DNA of 52,666 bases from Ruegeria sp. R14_0 (lineage in GTDB: Bacteria; Pseudomonadota; Alphaproteobacteria; Rhodobacterales; Rhodobacteraceae). The position numbers were made by a program, and so were the translations under genes. Below, piece after piece: positions 9,482-17,658 of the stretch. The notes beneath the pieces are model-generated. The model had not been told where the DNA came from and searched no databases. It worked only from the letters and a program-made list of their open reading frames with translations. Numbering within the stretch: the first letter of the stretch is position 1; the number at the start of each line of letters is the position of its first letter. Location of the stretch: positions 1-52,666 of the forward strand of contig NZ_JAGHRC010000013.1 in NCBI RefSeq assembly GCF_017743975.1, in the 5' to 3' direction.

Positions 9482-10500
9482 AACGCAGTATTCCAAGGTC
9501 GCTGGTCAGCAAGGCTACTAGTCCCGACACATCCAAGGAGCGCACGCCCGGTCCCGAAGGCCGGGCAGAAACGGGCGACGCTGTTTCTACTCCTTTCAAG
9601 GGGGCCGGCAGTGCTTGGAAATCAGGGGCGCTTGCGCAATCGCAAGCCGCTGTGGAGCGAAGCAGAGCTGAGCTTTGTTCGGATATCTTAAACGGCCGCC
9701 ACGAAATAAGCCTGTCGCCAGACCAGATATCAGATCCGATGGGGACAGACCGCCGTCAAGACTGGATGTCCCAGGAAGCATTCAGGTCTCTGGTAAACAG
9801 CATTGCCTCGAACGGGCAGGACACACCCATTCTGGTGTGGCCCGAGGATCCGGATTGGGAGCCGGATCCGTTGGAGCCGTCGAACGTCACTGGTGTTCCA
9901 TTTGTCATGCTTACAGGACGCCGCCGACTGGCGGCCGCGTCGGAGTTGGGTTTACCTCTTCGTGCAATCCTCGCTTCGCCGGAAGCGCGAAACGCCGAGA
10001 ACAGCAAGTTTGAGATGTTGTTTCTGCGGTTCCGCGAGAATGAGGAGCGCGAGAATCTTAGCCCATTTGAGCGTTTGGTTTCGATTGGTGAAATGTATGA
10101 AACGTTGGCTTCTGGGGCAGACAAGCTGACAGCTGTGGCCTTCGCAAAGAAAATTGGCGTGCATGAGAGCCTAGTCTCACGAGCGAGGTCTGTTTTCGCT
10201 GCGCAGGATCAGATCTTGAACGCGTTCAAGAATGTCTACGACATGAGCTTTCGTGATTTGCAGGGAGCCTTAGCGAGCTTGGAGAGGGTGAACAAACCCA
10301 AGCTCAAACCGAAGGCAAAGCCCAGAAAGCTCACGGTCAAACGCAAGGTGGGCAACCGAAATCTTTCGGCGACTTCAGTCGATGGAAACCTATCCATCAA
10401 GGTTGCAGGTGTGCCGATAGACCAAGAGCGTCTCGAGAAGCTCGGAGATTTAGTCGCCGACTACTTGAGCGCCGAAGGTTCGGGGAAGGAAACCGACTGA
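9478..10500 (+). CDS. repB: plasmid partition protein RepB (ParB family)
   Basis: A 340-residue ParB-type centromere-binding protein, translationally coupled to repA. The N-terminal ParB/Srx-like domain shows GRRRLAAASELG and FRENEERENLSPFERL (about nt 9915-10075). A helix-turn-helix follows (AFAKKIGVHESLVSRA, about nt 10138-10185), then a basic linker (KPKLKPKAKPRKLTVK). An 18-bp copy of the upstream palindrome lies within its coding sequence at 10214-10231, encoding QILNAFK. RepB binds parS and interacts with RepA to partition the plasmid. Confidence 0.93.
   Translation: MKRSIPRSLVSKATSPDTSKERTPGPEGRAETGDAVSTPFKGAGSAWKSGALAQSQAAVERSRAELCSDILNGRHEISLSPDQISDPMGTDRRQDWMSQEAFRSLVNSIASNGQDTPILVWPEDPDWEPDPLEPSNVTGVPFVMLTGRRRLAAASELGLPLRAILASPEARNAENSKFEMLFLRFRENEERENLSPFERLVSIGEMYETLASGADKLTAVAFAKKIGVHESLVSRARSVFAAQDQILNAFKNVYDMSFRDLQGALASLERVNKPKLKPKAKPRKLTVKRKVGNRNLSATSVDGNLSIKVAGVPIDQERLEKLGDLVADYLSAEGSGKETD
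10214..10231. promoter_or_regulatory. 18-bp palindrome inside repB, second parS-like site
   Basis: Perfect palindrome tcttgaacg/cgttcaaga, identical to the core of the site at 7958-7989. Its exact recurrence within the same partition operon makes chance unlikely and supports RepB binding. Confidence 0.6.
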
Positions 10501-10726
10501 CGACAATGTCAGCGACATATCCTCCAGAACGACGAGGCAAGGAGCAAAAAGGAACGACAATCGAAATAAAGGCAAAAGAAAAGCCCCCAAGCGGTGTGGC
10601 CTGAGAGCTGATCTTAATGGTTTGGTCACCTTCAAGATAAGTCTCGCAGGATTCACTGTCAACGACGAACGCTCCTGAGCGAACGGCTTTCTTTTGCCTC
10701 CACATAAACGGAGGTGAGATACAGGC
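10501..10726. other. repB-repC intergenic region, expected site of the antisense RNA
   Basis: In repABC plasmids the repB-repC gap encodes a small counter-transcribed RNA that limits RepC synthesis. The gap here is 226 bp, of the right size. On the minus strand, gggggc followed by ttttctttt (near 10571-10591) could end such an RNA, but I could not draw a convincing stem, so the RNA itself is not called. The repC ribosome binding site GGAGGTGAG lies at 10711-10719. Confidence 0.4.
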
Positions 10727-12007
10727 ATGAAACATACAGGTTGGCGCAAGCCGACACCGGGTCTTGGGGTTGCTGAGCAACTTGCCCAAGCCGGTGAACG
10801 GGTAGCAGTACCCAAAACACGGGCATTCGTGGCACTTAAGCGCGTGGGGGCACATATCGGCTTGAAGGCCGGAGACATGTTGCTCCTCGACACGCTCGGG
10901 GCCTTTACCCAGGCCCAGGACTGGGAGGAGGGGCAGCGTCCGATCGTCTGGGCGTCGAACGCCTATCTGATGGAGCAAACGGGTTTTTCGCTGTCTGCCC
11001 TCAAGCGCCACGCGCGGCGCCTTGCTGAGATCGGCGTGATCTCCTTCCAGGATAGCCCCAATGGCAAGCGGTGGGGCCGCAGAGACGTCGATGGCCGCAT
11101 CGTCGAGGCCTATGGCTTCGATCTGTCGCCGCTCTCAGCCCGTGTCGAGGAGTTCGAGGAGCTTCATGCTGAGTTGCAGGCTGAACGCGAGCTCTGCCTA
11201 CGCCTGAAGCGCCAGATCACTGTGGCGCGCCGGATGATCCGAGCCCGGATCGAGGCAGCTCTCAGCAGCGCTCTGCGTGGGCCCTGGAGGCAATTCACGG
11301 GGCTTTTTGAGGAGCTTCTGGAACGACTTCCGCGCCGTCATGAAGCTTCAGAGCAGTTGGAGCGGCTATTGGCATGGTTCAAGGAACTCCAAGAACGGGT
11401 CGAGGCGGCTTATCTTAAGGCGACTGTTGCGACAAAACCTGTGGAAAACACCGATGATAAACACGCCCAAGTCACGAAGAAGACTCAAGAAATGAACCCC
11501 AGGGAGGTCATTTCTGAACCTCATATACTAATTACAAACCAACTTAATCCTGTAACTAGTAATTCCTCTGAAAAAGAGGAAGCGGCGGGTGTGGTGCCTA
11601 ATGCCCAACCCGAAGAGCGGGTTGATAGGGAGCTGGAAGACTGGGTTGCCGAGGTACGCAAGAAGCGGACAGCGCTCGATCTGCCGACAATCATGCAGGC
11701 CTGTCCGGAATTCGCATCCTGGGCGCGGAATTTGGGTGGATTCCTGAAAGATTGGGGCGATCTGCACCGGGTTGCCGGTCAACTCAGGCCGATGATCGGG
11801 ATCTCTGAGCATGCCTGGAACGTGGCGCAGGACCGAATGGGCACCCAGGTGGCCACGGCCGCGTTTGCCCTCGTCTTCGAGAAGCACAGTGCGGGCGAGG
11901 TTGCCTCGCCGGGCGGCTATCTGCGGGGCATGGTCGAGAAGGCCGGGGCAGGGGAGCTGCATCTCGAGCGCAGCTTCTATGGTAGGCTCAGTGGGCAGGC
12001 GGCGTGA
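10727..12007 (+). CDS. repC: plasmid replication initiator RepC
   Basis: A 426-residue RepC-type initiator, third gene of the replicon. ATG 10727 is preceded by GGAGGTGAG at 8-nt spacing. The N-terminal half has the RepC winged-helix pattern: SNAYLMEQTGFSLSALKRHARRL, then DSPNGKRWGRR and EAYGFDLSPL, quoted here in pieces. A long coiled-coil region follows, then a low-complexity acidic linker and a conserved C-terminal domain (SEHAWNVAQ, then SPGGYLRGMVEKA). RepC of this class binds an origin lying within its own gene. The linker region around nt 11440-11580 is noticeably AT-richer than its surroundings, as expected for an origin inside repC. It is convergent with the recombinase gene, with a 12-nt gap. 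Confidence 0.93.
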   Translation: MKHTGWRKPTPGLGVAEQLAQAGERVAVPKTRAFVALKRVGAHIGLKAGDMLLLDTLGAFTQAQDWEEGQRPIVWASNAYLMEQTGFSLSALKRHARRLAEIGVISFQDSPNGKRWGRRDVDGRIVEAYGFDLSPLSARVEEFEELHAELQAERELCLRLKRQITVARRMIRARIEAALSSALRGPWRQFTGLFEELLERLPRRHEASEQLERLLAWFKELQERVEAAYLKATVATKPVENTDDKHAQVTKKTQEMNPREVISEPHILITNQLNPVTSNSSEKEEAAGVVPNAQPEERVDRELEDWVAEVRKKRTALDLPTIMQACPEFASWARNLGGFLKDWGDLHRVAGQLRPMIGISEHAWNVAQDRMGTQVATAAFALVFEKHSAGEVASPGGYLRGMVEKAGAGELHLERSFYGRLSGQAA

Positions 12008-12019
12008 TAGGGCAGGGGC

Positions 12020-13129
12020 TCAGAGACCGGCGGCTTTGGTCAGGTTCACCCGGAACCGGTCCCGGCGGCGCTGATAGCGGCGGGTCATCTCGGCGGAAGC
12101 GTGGCCGAGGTGTTTCTGGACGTAGCGCTCGTCGACTTCGGCGGAGCTGGCGAGACCGGCGCGCAACGAATGGCCGGAGAACAGCGCCAGGCGGTCTTTC
12201 TCAGGCAGGTCCGACCGGATGCCGGCGTCGAGCACGGTGCGCTTGATCAGGCGCGCGACGTGTTTGTCGTTGAGGCGTGTCTCCAGCGCCTTCTTGCCGT
12301 CCCGCGAGGTGCCGACAAAGATTGGGCCAAAGTCGATCTTGGCGAAGTGCAGCCATTGTTCGAGCGCATGGACAGGGCAGGTCTGATCCTTGGAGCCGCG
12401 GCCGATCTCGACCTCGCGCCAGCCGGTCTTGGCATTGAGGGTGAGCAGGGTGCCCTTGTCGAACACTTCAACCCAGCCGCCCGAGTCCGGCGTGTCGTCC
12501 TTGTGGACATCGAGGCTGACGATTTCCGAGCGACGAAGGCCGCCGGCGTAGCCCAGCAGCAGGATCGCGCGATCCCTGAGGCCGCGCAGGTCAAAAGGCA
12601 GGGTGGCCACCATCGCAAGGATGTCATCGGCCAGGATCGCTTCCTTTTGCACCGGCGGACGGGCGTGTTTGCGTTTGATCCCGGCCAGCACGGTGGCGAT
12701 ATGGCGGTTCTTGCGATCGAGGGCAAAGCCGCGCTGCGCATAGTTCCAGGCAAGGCCCGACAGGCGGCGGTCGATGGTGCTGACCGATAGGGCAGGGGAG
12801 GGGCCCGCTCCGGACGCCAGGTCCGCAAGGTAGAGCCCGATCATTTCGGGCGACGGGGGCAGAGTCTCCGCGCCCTTCATCCGGCACCAGCGCGCGAAAT
12901 GCGCCCAGTCTTTCGCATAGGCCTTCAGCGTATTGTCCGAGGCCGCGGCGCGCGCATAGTCGCGCGCGGTATCCACCAGCCGATCGAGCGTGCCTGAACC
13001 AGCCACAAAGGAAGGAAGGCTCAAAGCCTCGCTGCTGGGATGATCTCTCTCGTTGTTCTCGCTGACCGAAGGCCCATTTGGCGGCTTTGAGATCGATTTC
13101 TCGTTGTTTTCTGACATGTCGCTGAGCAT
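12020..13129 (-). CDS. tyrosine-type site-specific recombinase
   Basis: A 369-residue phage-integrase-family recombinase from ATG 13129 (alternative ATG 13117; an open frame extends further up without a good start). An N-terminal SAM-like core-binding domain (TLKAYAKDWAHFARWC) precedes the catalytic domain. The catalytic residues are visible: Arg in GGLRRSEI, the HSLRAG His-x-x-Arg box, LGHAS and the nucleophile Tyr in RRYQRRRDR. An imperfect 27-bp inverted repeat (13139-13165) lies just upstream of the start and is a candidate recombination site. Divergent from DUF1403-scpB. Plasmid dimer resolution is the likely role, as inferred from context. Confidence 0.9.
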   Translation of the reverse strand: MLSDMSENNEKSISKPPNGPSVSENNERDHPSSEALSLPSFVAGSGTLDRLVDTARDYARAAASDNTLKAYAKDWAHFARWCRMKGAETLPPSPEMIGLYLADLASGAGPSPALSVSTIDRRLSGLAWNYAQRGFALDRKNRHIATVLAGIKRKHARPPVQKEAILADDILAMVATLPFDLRGLRDRAILLLGYAGGLRRSEIVSLDVHKDDTPDSGGWVEVFDKGTLLTLNAKTGWREVEIGRGSKDQTCPVHALEQWLHFAKIDFGPIFVGTSRDGKKALETRLNDKHVARLIKRTVLDAGIRSDLPEKDRLALFSGHSLRAGLASSAEVDERYVQKHLGHASAEMTRRYQRRRDRFRVNLTKAAGL

Positions 13130-13138
13130 ATTCTTTGG

Positions 13139-13165
13139 TGTCCGATAATGCAAACTTATTGGACA
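13139..13165. promoter_or_regulatory. dif-like inverted repeat, candidate recombinase site or operator
   Basis: Arms tgtccgataa and ttattggaca match at 9 of 10 positions around a 7-nt spacer (tgcaaac). The inner ataa/ttat bases resemble the inner halves of XerCD dif sites, although dif has a 6-nt centre. It lies 9 bp upstream of the chosen recombinase start, in the divergent promoter region. Confidence 0.5.
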
Positions 13166-13242
13166 TAGCGCGATCTTGCAGGCTGCGGCGGTTCTAACGC
13201 TATTTTCTGGTGAAAAGCGCCGCGATGACGTAGGCTCCAAGC

Positions 13243-14127
13243 ATGACATATGCTCGGCTCGATCACACCAGCGACCTCGACACATTACCCCGGATGCCCG
13301 CCTGGGTCACCTCAGCGCGGGCTGAAAGCCTTGAAGATGTTGCGTTTTTGTCGGGCGCAGCGCTGAGCCACCTGCATGTTGTGCTGGAGCGCGAGGAGGT
13401 GCCCCAAGCCTTGTTGCGGGATCGGCTCGCGCTGCGCGCAGCGGAGGCCTGTGTCGCGTTTTCGGGGCGCCTGGAGAGAGCAGGGGATCTGCGCGACGCG
13501 GTGCATTTGTTGCGTTCTGGCGATCTGCCGGGACCGGCTGGCGAGACCTGCCTCGCCTGGCGGCGCGCGGTGGAGCGGCCGGTGTCGACCAAGGCTCTGG
13601 ATCGAGCCTTGCCGGCCTTCGAGTCGGGCAAGATCGCGATGTGGCTCAATGCAGGGAAGGGGGCGCCGGTGACTCGGGCCGCGATGGTGCTGGAGGCGGT
13701 GCTGACGGAGGCGCCACGCGCTGACGTAGCTTCGCTGGTCCTCGCGGATGCGGCTCTCGCCCAAACATTCGGTTGGGATCATCTCGTGCCGTTGTTGGCC
13801 GCGGGTCTGAAACGTGCCGACCTGCGCAAGCAGGGCGACGATTTGCGTCTCGTCTGTCATCGGGCACTCATCTTATCGGCGGTCGAGGCTGTGCGTCTCT
13901 CCGCCGACCTCGCGCGTCGGGCGGCACACCTAAAGGCCGTTGCGCCAAAGCTTCGCGCCAAGGGAGCGGATGCCGCTGTCGAGATGTTCCTCACCCGCGA
14001 TGCCGTGGCACCTTTGGCCTTGCCCTTGTCGGATCGCGCCGCGCGGCGGCTTTGCGACCGACTGGTCGATCTCGGCGCGGTGCGCGAGCTGACAGGGCGA
14101 GACACGTTTCGGCTCTACGGGGTGTAG
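13243..14127 (+). CDS. DUF1403 family protein
   Basis: A 294-residue protein of the DUF1403 family, rich in Ala and Leu and predicted to be mostly helical. Recognisable blocks include PAWVTSARAESLEDVAFLSG near the N-terminus (residues about 19-38), SGKIAMWLNAG and FGWDHLVPLL. In alphaproteobacterial plasmids this family typically lies directly upstream of scpB and next to a tyrosine recombinase, as here. The function is unknown; the ScpB link suggests a kleisin or chromosome-organisation role on the plasmid. Only two nucleotides separate it from scpB, implying coupled translation. Confidence 0.85.
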   Translation: MTYARLDHTSDLDTLPRMPAWVTSARAESLEDVAFLSGAALSHLHVVLEREEVPQALLRDRLALRAAEACVAFSGRLERAGDLRDAVHLLRSGDLPGPAGETCLAWRRAVERPVSTKALDRALPAFESGKIAMWLNAGKGAPVTRAAMVLEAVLTEAPRADVASLVLADAALAQTFGWDHLVPLLAAGLKRADLRKQGDDLRLVCHRALILSAVEAVRLSADLARRAAHLKAVAPKLRAKGADAAVEMFLTRDAVAPLALPLSDRAARRLCDRLVDLGAVRELTGRDTFRLYGV

Positions 14128-14129
14128 CG

Positions 14130-14726
14130 ATGGCGAAGGATCGTTCAGAGCCGGACCTGGACCGTGAGTTGGCCGACCTGCCGCCTGAGCTGCGCTGGCG
14201 GGAATGGATGCGCCGGATCGAGGCGGTGCTGTTTGCCTCGGCCTCGCCGGTGCCGCGCGAAGACCTGGCGCGCGTGGTGGGGCAGGGGGTCTCGGTGGAT
14301 CTGTTGGTCGAGGATCTCGTCGCCGATCTGGAAGGGCGGGCCTTCGAGATCGCCCAGGTCTCTGGCGGCTGGATGTTTCGGACGCGGGCGGCCTACGCTC
14401 CCGCGATCCGGGTCGCCGCGGATGTCGAGGATCAGCTACTCGACCTGAGTGAATTCGACGTCGCGGTCTTGGCCGCCATCGCCTATCACCAGCCGATCAC
14501 GCGCGACGGGCTCAAGGACATCTTCGGCAAGGAGATCAGCCGCGACCTGATCGGTCGGCTGCATGCGCGCGACTTGATCGGGACCGGGCCACGATCGCCG
14601 CGCCGCGGTGCGCCATACACATTTGTGACGACCGAGCAGTTCCTTGTTGCATTTGATCTGGAGACTCTCGCGGATCTGCCAGAGCGGGAGCAGTTGGAGG
14701 ACGCAGGTCTGGATGGCGGGTCATAG
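14130..14726 (+). CDS. scpB: ScpB-like segregation/condensation protein
   Basis: A 198-residue protein with the tandem winged-helix pattern of ScpB: RIEAVLFASASPVPREDLARVVG, given here as consecutive short blocks, then FEIAQVSGGWMFRTR, then AVLAAIAYHQPITR and IFGKEISRDLIGRL, and the final RRGAPYTFVTTEQFL. ScpB partners ScpA and SMC in condensin. No ScpA or SMC gene is in the window. This plasmid copy follows DUF1403 directly, and DUF1403 may stand in for the kleisin partner; that is a hypothesis. ATG 14130 is two bases after the DUF1403 stop. A weak inverted repeat (14795-14818) follows downstream. Confidence 0.88.
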   Translation: MAKDRSEPDLDRELADLPPELRWREWMRRIEAVLFASASPVPREDLARVVGQGVSVDLLVEDLVADLEGRAFEIAQVSGGWMFRTRAAYAPAIRVAADVEDQLLDLSEFDVAVLAAIAYHQPITRDGLKDIFGKEISRDLIGRLHARDLIGTGPRSPRRGAPYTFVTTEQFLVAFDLETLADLPEREQLEDAGLDGGS

Positions 14727-14821
14727 GAATGGTTGCGGGCTGGCGATCCCCGTATTGGCCAAACGGTGAGGCATGTCGTGGACATTTCGTGACGCTCTCA
14801 GTTGTGACTTGTTGAGAGAAC

Positions 14822-15661
14822 TCAGGCTTCGATCCTGAGCCCTCTGAACAGAGCTTCCCAAGGGTCCCCATCCTCGGTCATCGCGCCCGGTTCCAGGTTT
14901 GCTATGTTCTCGTCGATGACTGCGTTGTGGTAGTTCTTGAGCCAGCTGTATTTGCGCCGCACCGTCGCGTTGGGACTGTCGGCGAGACCGCTCTCCACCA
15001 ACGTTTTGTGCCTACCCAGAAACTCGATCCAGCCGGCGTATTCGCCGTCGAGCTCGCTCAGACTGGCGCGAAGATAGTCGATGTAGTGGAGGCCTGACTC
15101 GTCCTGGCGCAGGAGGTTGTTCAGGTGACGCTCTTCATCCTCATAGGAATGTCCTTCCCGCCAAAGCGTTTGGTCCTGTCGGTGGCGTTCGATGACATCT
15201 TCATGGATCGCAATGCGCGGGAAGATGACCTCGCCTTCTTCCATGAAATAAGCCTGAACGAGGGCAGGCCCAAACACCGGACCACTGAAGTCGATGCCGA
15301 GATGCATAGGGCCGATGGTCATCGCGCCGCGCACCATTATGCCGTTCGCCACGCATTCGATCTGGATGTGCAGCAGATCGATGAGTTCCCAGACCAAAGG
15401 GCCAGCCTGGTACTGAGTTTCAATGGTTCTGGTTCTTACGATCGCGTCAGACACGATCTCTGCATGGACTTCGCTGATCATCCGCATCTCGTCGGAGCGG
15501 GTGGGCGGCGTGGCATCCCCTTCGGACACCCTGCGAAACATCGAAAGCAAGTGCCTGATCTCTGCACCGCTTCGCGTGTGCAGGAGGTTCCTGAAACCGA
15601 GGACATCAAAAAAGGTCACAAGGCATTCTTCGTAGTCGGGGTCGTTCTCGAAATCAGTCAT
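14822..15661 (-). CDS. nucleotidyl-cyclase-like protein in AbiE operon
   Basis: A 279-residue protein with no named family that I can assign, but with the pattern of a class III nucleotidyl cyclase-like fold. FFDVLGF (about residues 16-22) resembles the first metal-binding Asp motif and VSDAIV the second. RGAMTIG and VFGPALVQAYFME resemble the later cyclase strands and helix. Both putative metal-ligand aspartates are retained. The start at 15661 lies 13 nt after the AbiEii stop; a longer frame from 15715 would overlap that gene. It is the third gene of the AbiEi-AbiEii operon. Signalling or enzymatic activity is inferred from motif similarity only. Confidence 0.65.
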   Translation of the reverse strand: MTDFENDPDYEECLVTFFDVLGFRNLLHTRSGAEIRHLLSMFRRVSEGDATPPTRSDEMRMISEVHAEIVSDAIVRTRTIETQYQAGPLVWELIDLLHIQIECVANGIMVRGAMTIGPMHLGIDFSGPVFGPALVQAYFMEEGEVIFPRIAIHEDVIERHRQDQTLWREGHSYEDEERHLNNLLRQDESGLHYIDYLRASLSELDGEYAGWIEFLGRHKTLVESGLADSPNATVRRKYSWLKNYHNAVIDENIANLEPGAMTEDGDPWEALFRGLRIEA

Positions 15662-15674
15662 CTCTGGTCCATCT

Positions 15675-16592
15675 TCAGCCGAGGAGCTTCTCCAACTCTT
15701 CCCCTTGGGCGGCATGCTTCTTGGGGTTTTCTGCTTTCAGCTTGTTCACGTTGATGAGCTTCCATCGGACCGCTGGAAGCTCGGCCGCTTGAGGGCGGTC
15801 GATCGCGTCGAAGTCTGGATCGCCGTCATGCAGGGTTCTCAGAAACCTCTTCGCGCCCTCATCCAAGCGGGATTGGATATCACCGATCAGGCGGTCGCGC
15901 GTTGAGACCAATTCCGTTAGGTCGACTGCTTCCTTCGTCATGCCCTCGAATTCCCGCGCGTAGGGCTGATCTAGATCGATCAGGTTTGGATTCAGCAGTT
16001 CGTGCGGCGGGCGTGGTGAACTCGCGAGGTAGATCAGAAACGTGCGGAACAACTCGTCGGTAAACCCTTCGTTCTCGTAGAGCAGTTTAACGTCGTAGAG
16101 GTCTCGCGGGTGCTGGCGATCTAGGGCCGCATGTAGCTTGCCGCCGAACAAATCCTCGAAGGAGACGATGTTCATCGTCGCATATCCGAACGCCTCCTCG
16201 ACGGCTTCGGAGACTTCGCGTTGTTCCGGATCATGCACGACGCCCCGGGTAACGGGGGAGGTTTCGATTTTGATTTCGGCTGTGCCGAGGCGGGCGAGCG
16301 CACGCGTGGCGCCGCCGCCACCGCCGGCAATTCGCTGCGCTTTGGCGCCGGCGATGCCGCCTTCGATGGCGGCGGTAATCCGGTCCATCGCGTCGTTGAT
16401 CTCGACGAGGCTGTCGGCGCGGTCCTTGACAGGCAGATAGGTCAGATCGATATCGACCGAGAGGCGCGGAAGGTCGCGATAGAAGAGGTTGATGGCCGTC
16501 CCGCCCTTGAGCGCAAATATCTCCTCCTTCGCCACATATGGAAGTACCCGTACGAGCAGGGCCACTTGGGCGGCATAGTCTTCACGCGCCAT
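15675..16592 (-). CDS. abiEii: AbiEii-type nucleotidyltransferase toxin
   Basis: A 305-residue toxin of the AbiEii/AbiGii family. The nucleotidyltransferase motif is clear near the N-terminus: LKGGTAINLF, then RLSVDIDLTY, with the GG...D-x-D arrangement of the polymerase-beta superfamily. SFEDLFGGKLHAAL and HPRDLYDVKLL are further family blocks. AbiEii enzymes transfer nucleotides and stop growth as type IV toxins in abortive phage infection; MenT relatives act on tRNA. ATG 16592 is preceded by AAGGAA and overlaps the AbiEi stop by 11 nt, so translation is coupled. The adjacent antitoxin gene supports the call. Confidence 0.92.
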   Translation of the reverse strand: MAREDYAAQVALLVRVLPYVAKEEIFALKGGTAINLFYRDLPRLSVDIDLTYLPVKDRADSLVEINDAMDRITAAIEGGIAGAKAQRIAGGGGGATRALARLGTAEIKIETSPVTRGVVHDPEQREVSEAVEEAFGYATMNIVSFEDLFGGKLHAALDRQHPRDLYDVKLLYENEGFTDELFRTFLIYLASSPRPPHELLNPNLIDLDQPYAREFEGMTKEAVDLTELVSTRDRLIGDIQSRLDEGAKRFLRTLHDGDPDFDAIDRPQAAELPAVRWKLINVNKLKAENPKKHAAQGEELEKLLG

Positions 16593-17421
16593 CACCACGT
16601 TCCTTTCTTACAAACTCTTCGGGCACCATGATCCTGTAGCGTGGATGTATCTTGCCGCCTTTGACCAATGCGCGATCCCCGCTGCCGAGGTCGAAGTCTT
16701 CCGGATCGAGACGCTTGCGCCAGGCATGGTCGTGGCGGTCGGCGAACACGAAGAACAGGCGTTTGACCTTGATCTTCTTGCAACTTCTGAGCAGTGCCGA
16801 GAGGGTTCTTGGGCGCAACGTCGTCAGGCTTTCGAACACCATGTCGAGGTTGTGAAAGCTCTCCTGATCCGGCAACTCGTCAAGCGCTTCGAGGATGGCG
16901 CGTTCCGGCGAGGACATCACCAGTTTCCAGTCCCATGGCAGGGACGATGCTGTCTCGTTGAGATTATTTCGCGCGTCATTGACACCCAACTCTGGATCGG
17001 AGAACAGCGATACGCTGCGTGTGCGGAGTTCGGTGTTGAGCGGCAGTTTTTCGAGCCAGTTGGGGATTTTTGAGCCGTAGAGCCAGACTGTGCTCTTGTC
17101 GCCGAGTGAGAGGTAGTGCGCATAGCCTTGCAGGCCCAATGCCGTCGCCCCCCCGATATGGACAGGGTAGTGCATGATGTGCTGGAGCGAGAGCAGGCTG
17201 GTCTTCCAGTCGAGCGTATTCGTGGTGGCGCTGCTTGGTGCGGGACGGCGGAACACTCCGCGTCCTAGGCGTTCTAGCCAGCCGCGTTGCACATAGCCGT
17301 AGGACGAACGCCGACCTATCCCGTGGTGCTCCAGCCAGGCGGAGTCCACGAGGAACCCCGTGGGGACAGCCTCAAGAAGACTCTTTAGTTTTTCGTGTTC
17401 TTGTCCACTCATGGGCGACAT
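16582..17421 (-). CDS. abiEi: AbiEi-type antitoxin/regulator
   Basis: A 279-residue protein with the AbiEi layout: an N-terminal winged helix (HGIGRRSSYGYVQRGWLERLG, split between helix and wing, with VFRRP after it) and a C-terminal antitoxin domain (IGGATALGLQGYAHYL, then SSPERAILEALDELP). In AbiE systems the winged helix binds the promoter to autorepress, and the protein counteracts AbiEii. The start ATG 17421 has a weak ribosome binding site; ATG 17412 is an alternative. First gene of a three-gene minus-strand operon. The AT-rich sequence upstream (17422-17520) probably holds its promoter and operator. Confidence 0.9.
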   Translation of the reverse strand: MSPMSGQEHEKLKSLLEAVPTGFLVDSAWLEHHGIGRRSSYGYVQRGWLERLGRGVFRRPAPSSATTNTLDWKTSLLSLQHIMHYPVHIGGATALGLQGYAHYLSLGDKSTVWLYGSKIPNWLEKLPLNTELRTRSVSLFSDPELGVNDARNNLNETASSLPWDWKLVMSSPERAILEALDELPDQESFHNLDMVFESLTTLRPRTLSALLRSCKKIKVKRLFFVFADRHDHAWRKRLDPEDFDLGSGDRALVKGGKIHPRYRIMVPEEFVRKERGDGA

Positions 17422-17658
17422 AATGATGTATTTTTAAAGATGCCGCCACTTGTTTCTGTGATAACCTGTGAGATAGTCCGTCAAGGATCGACAAATTCTG
17501 GAATTTTCAAAGAGACTGGTGGTTGTCAGCTCTGAAGCTCACCAGCAAAGCAGGGCGTGGATGCCCTCGGAGGGCTGAGAAGACATCCGGCCATTCGGAT
17601 CGAACAGTCGAAGCTATGTGCCCCTGTCGAAGCCGCTGCGCCAAACCAGAGTCAGGTT

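Noticed and set aside
10501..10726. Definite antisense ctRNA gene
   Set aside because: Position is right for repABC plasmids, but I could not draw a convincing terminator stem, so only the region is noted.
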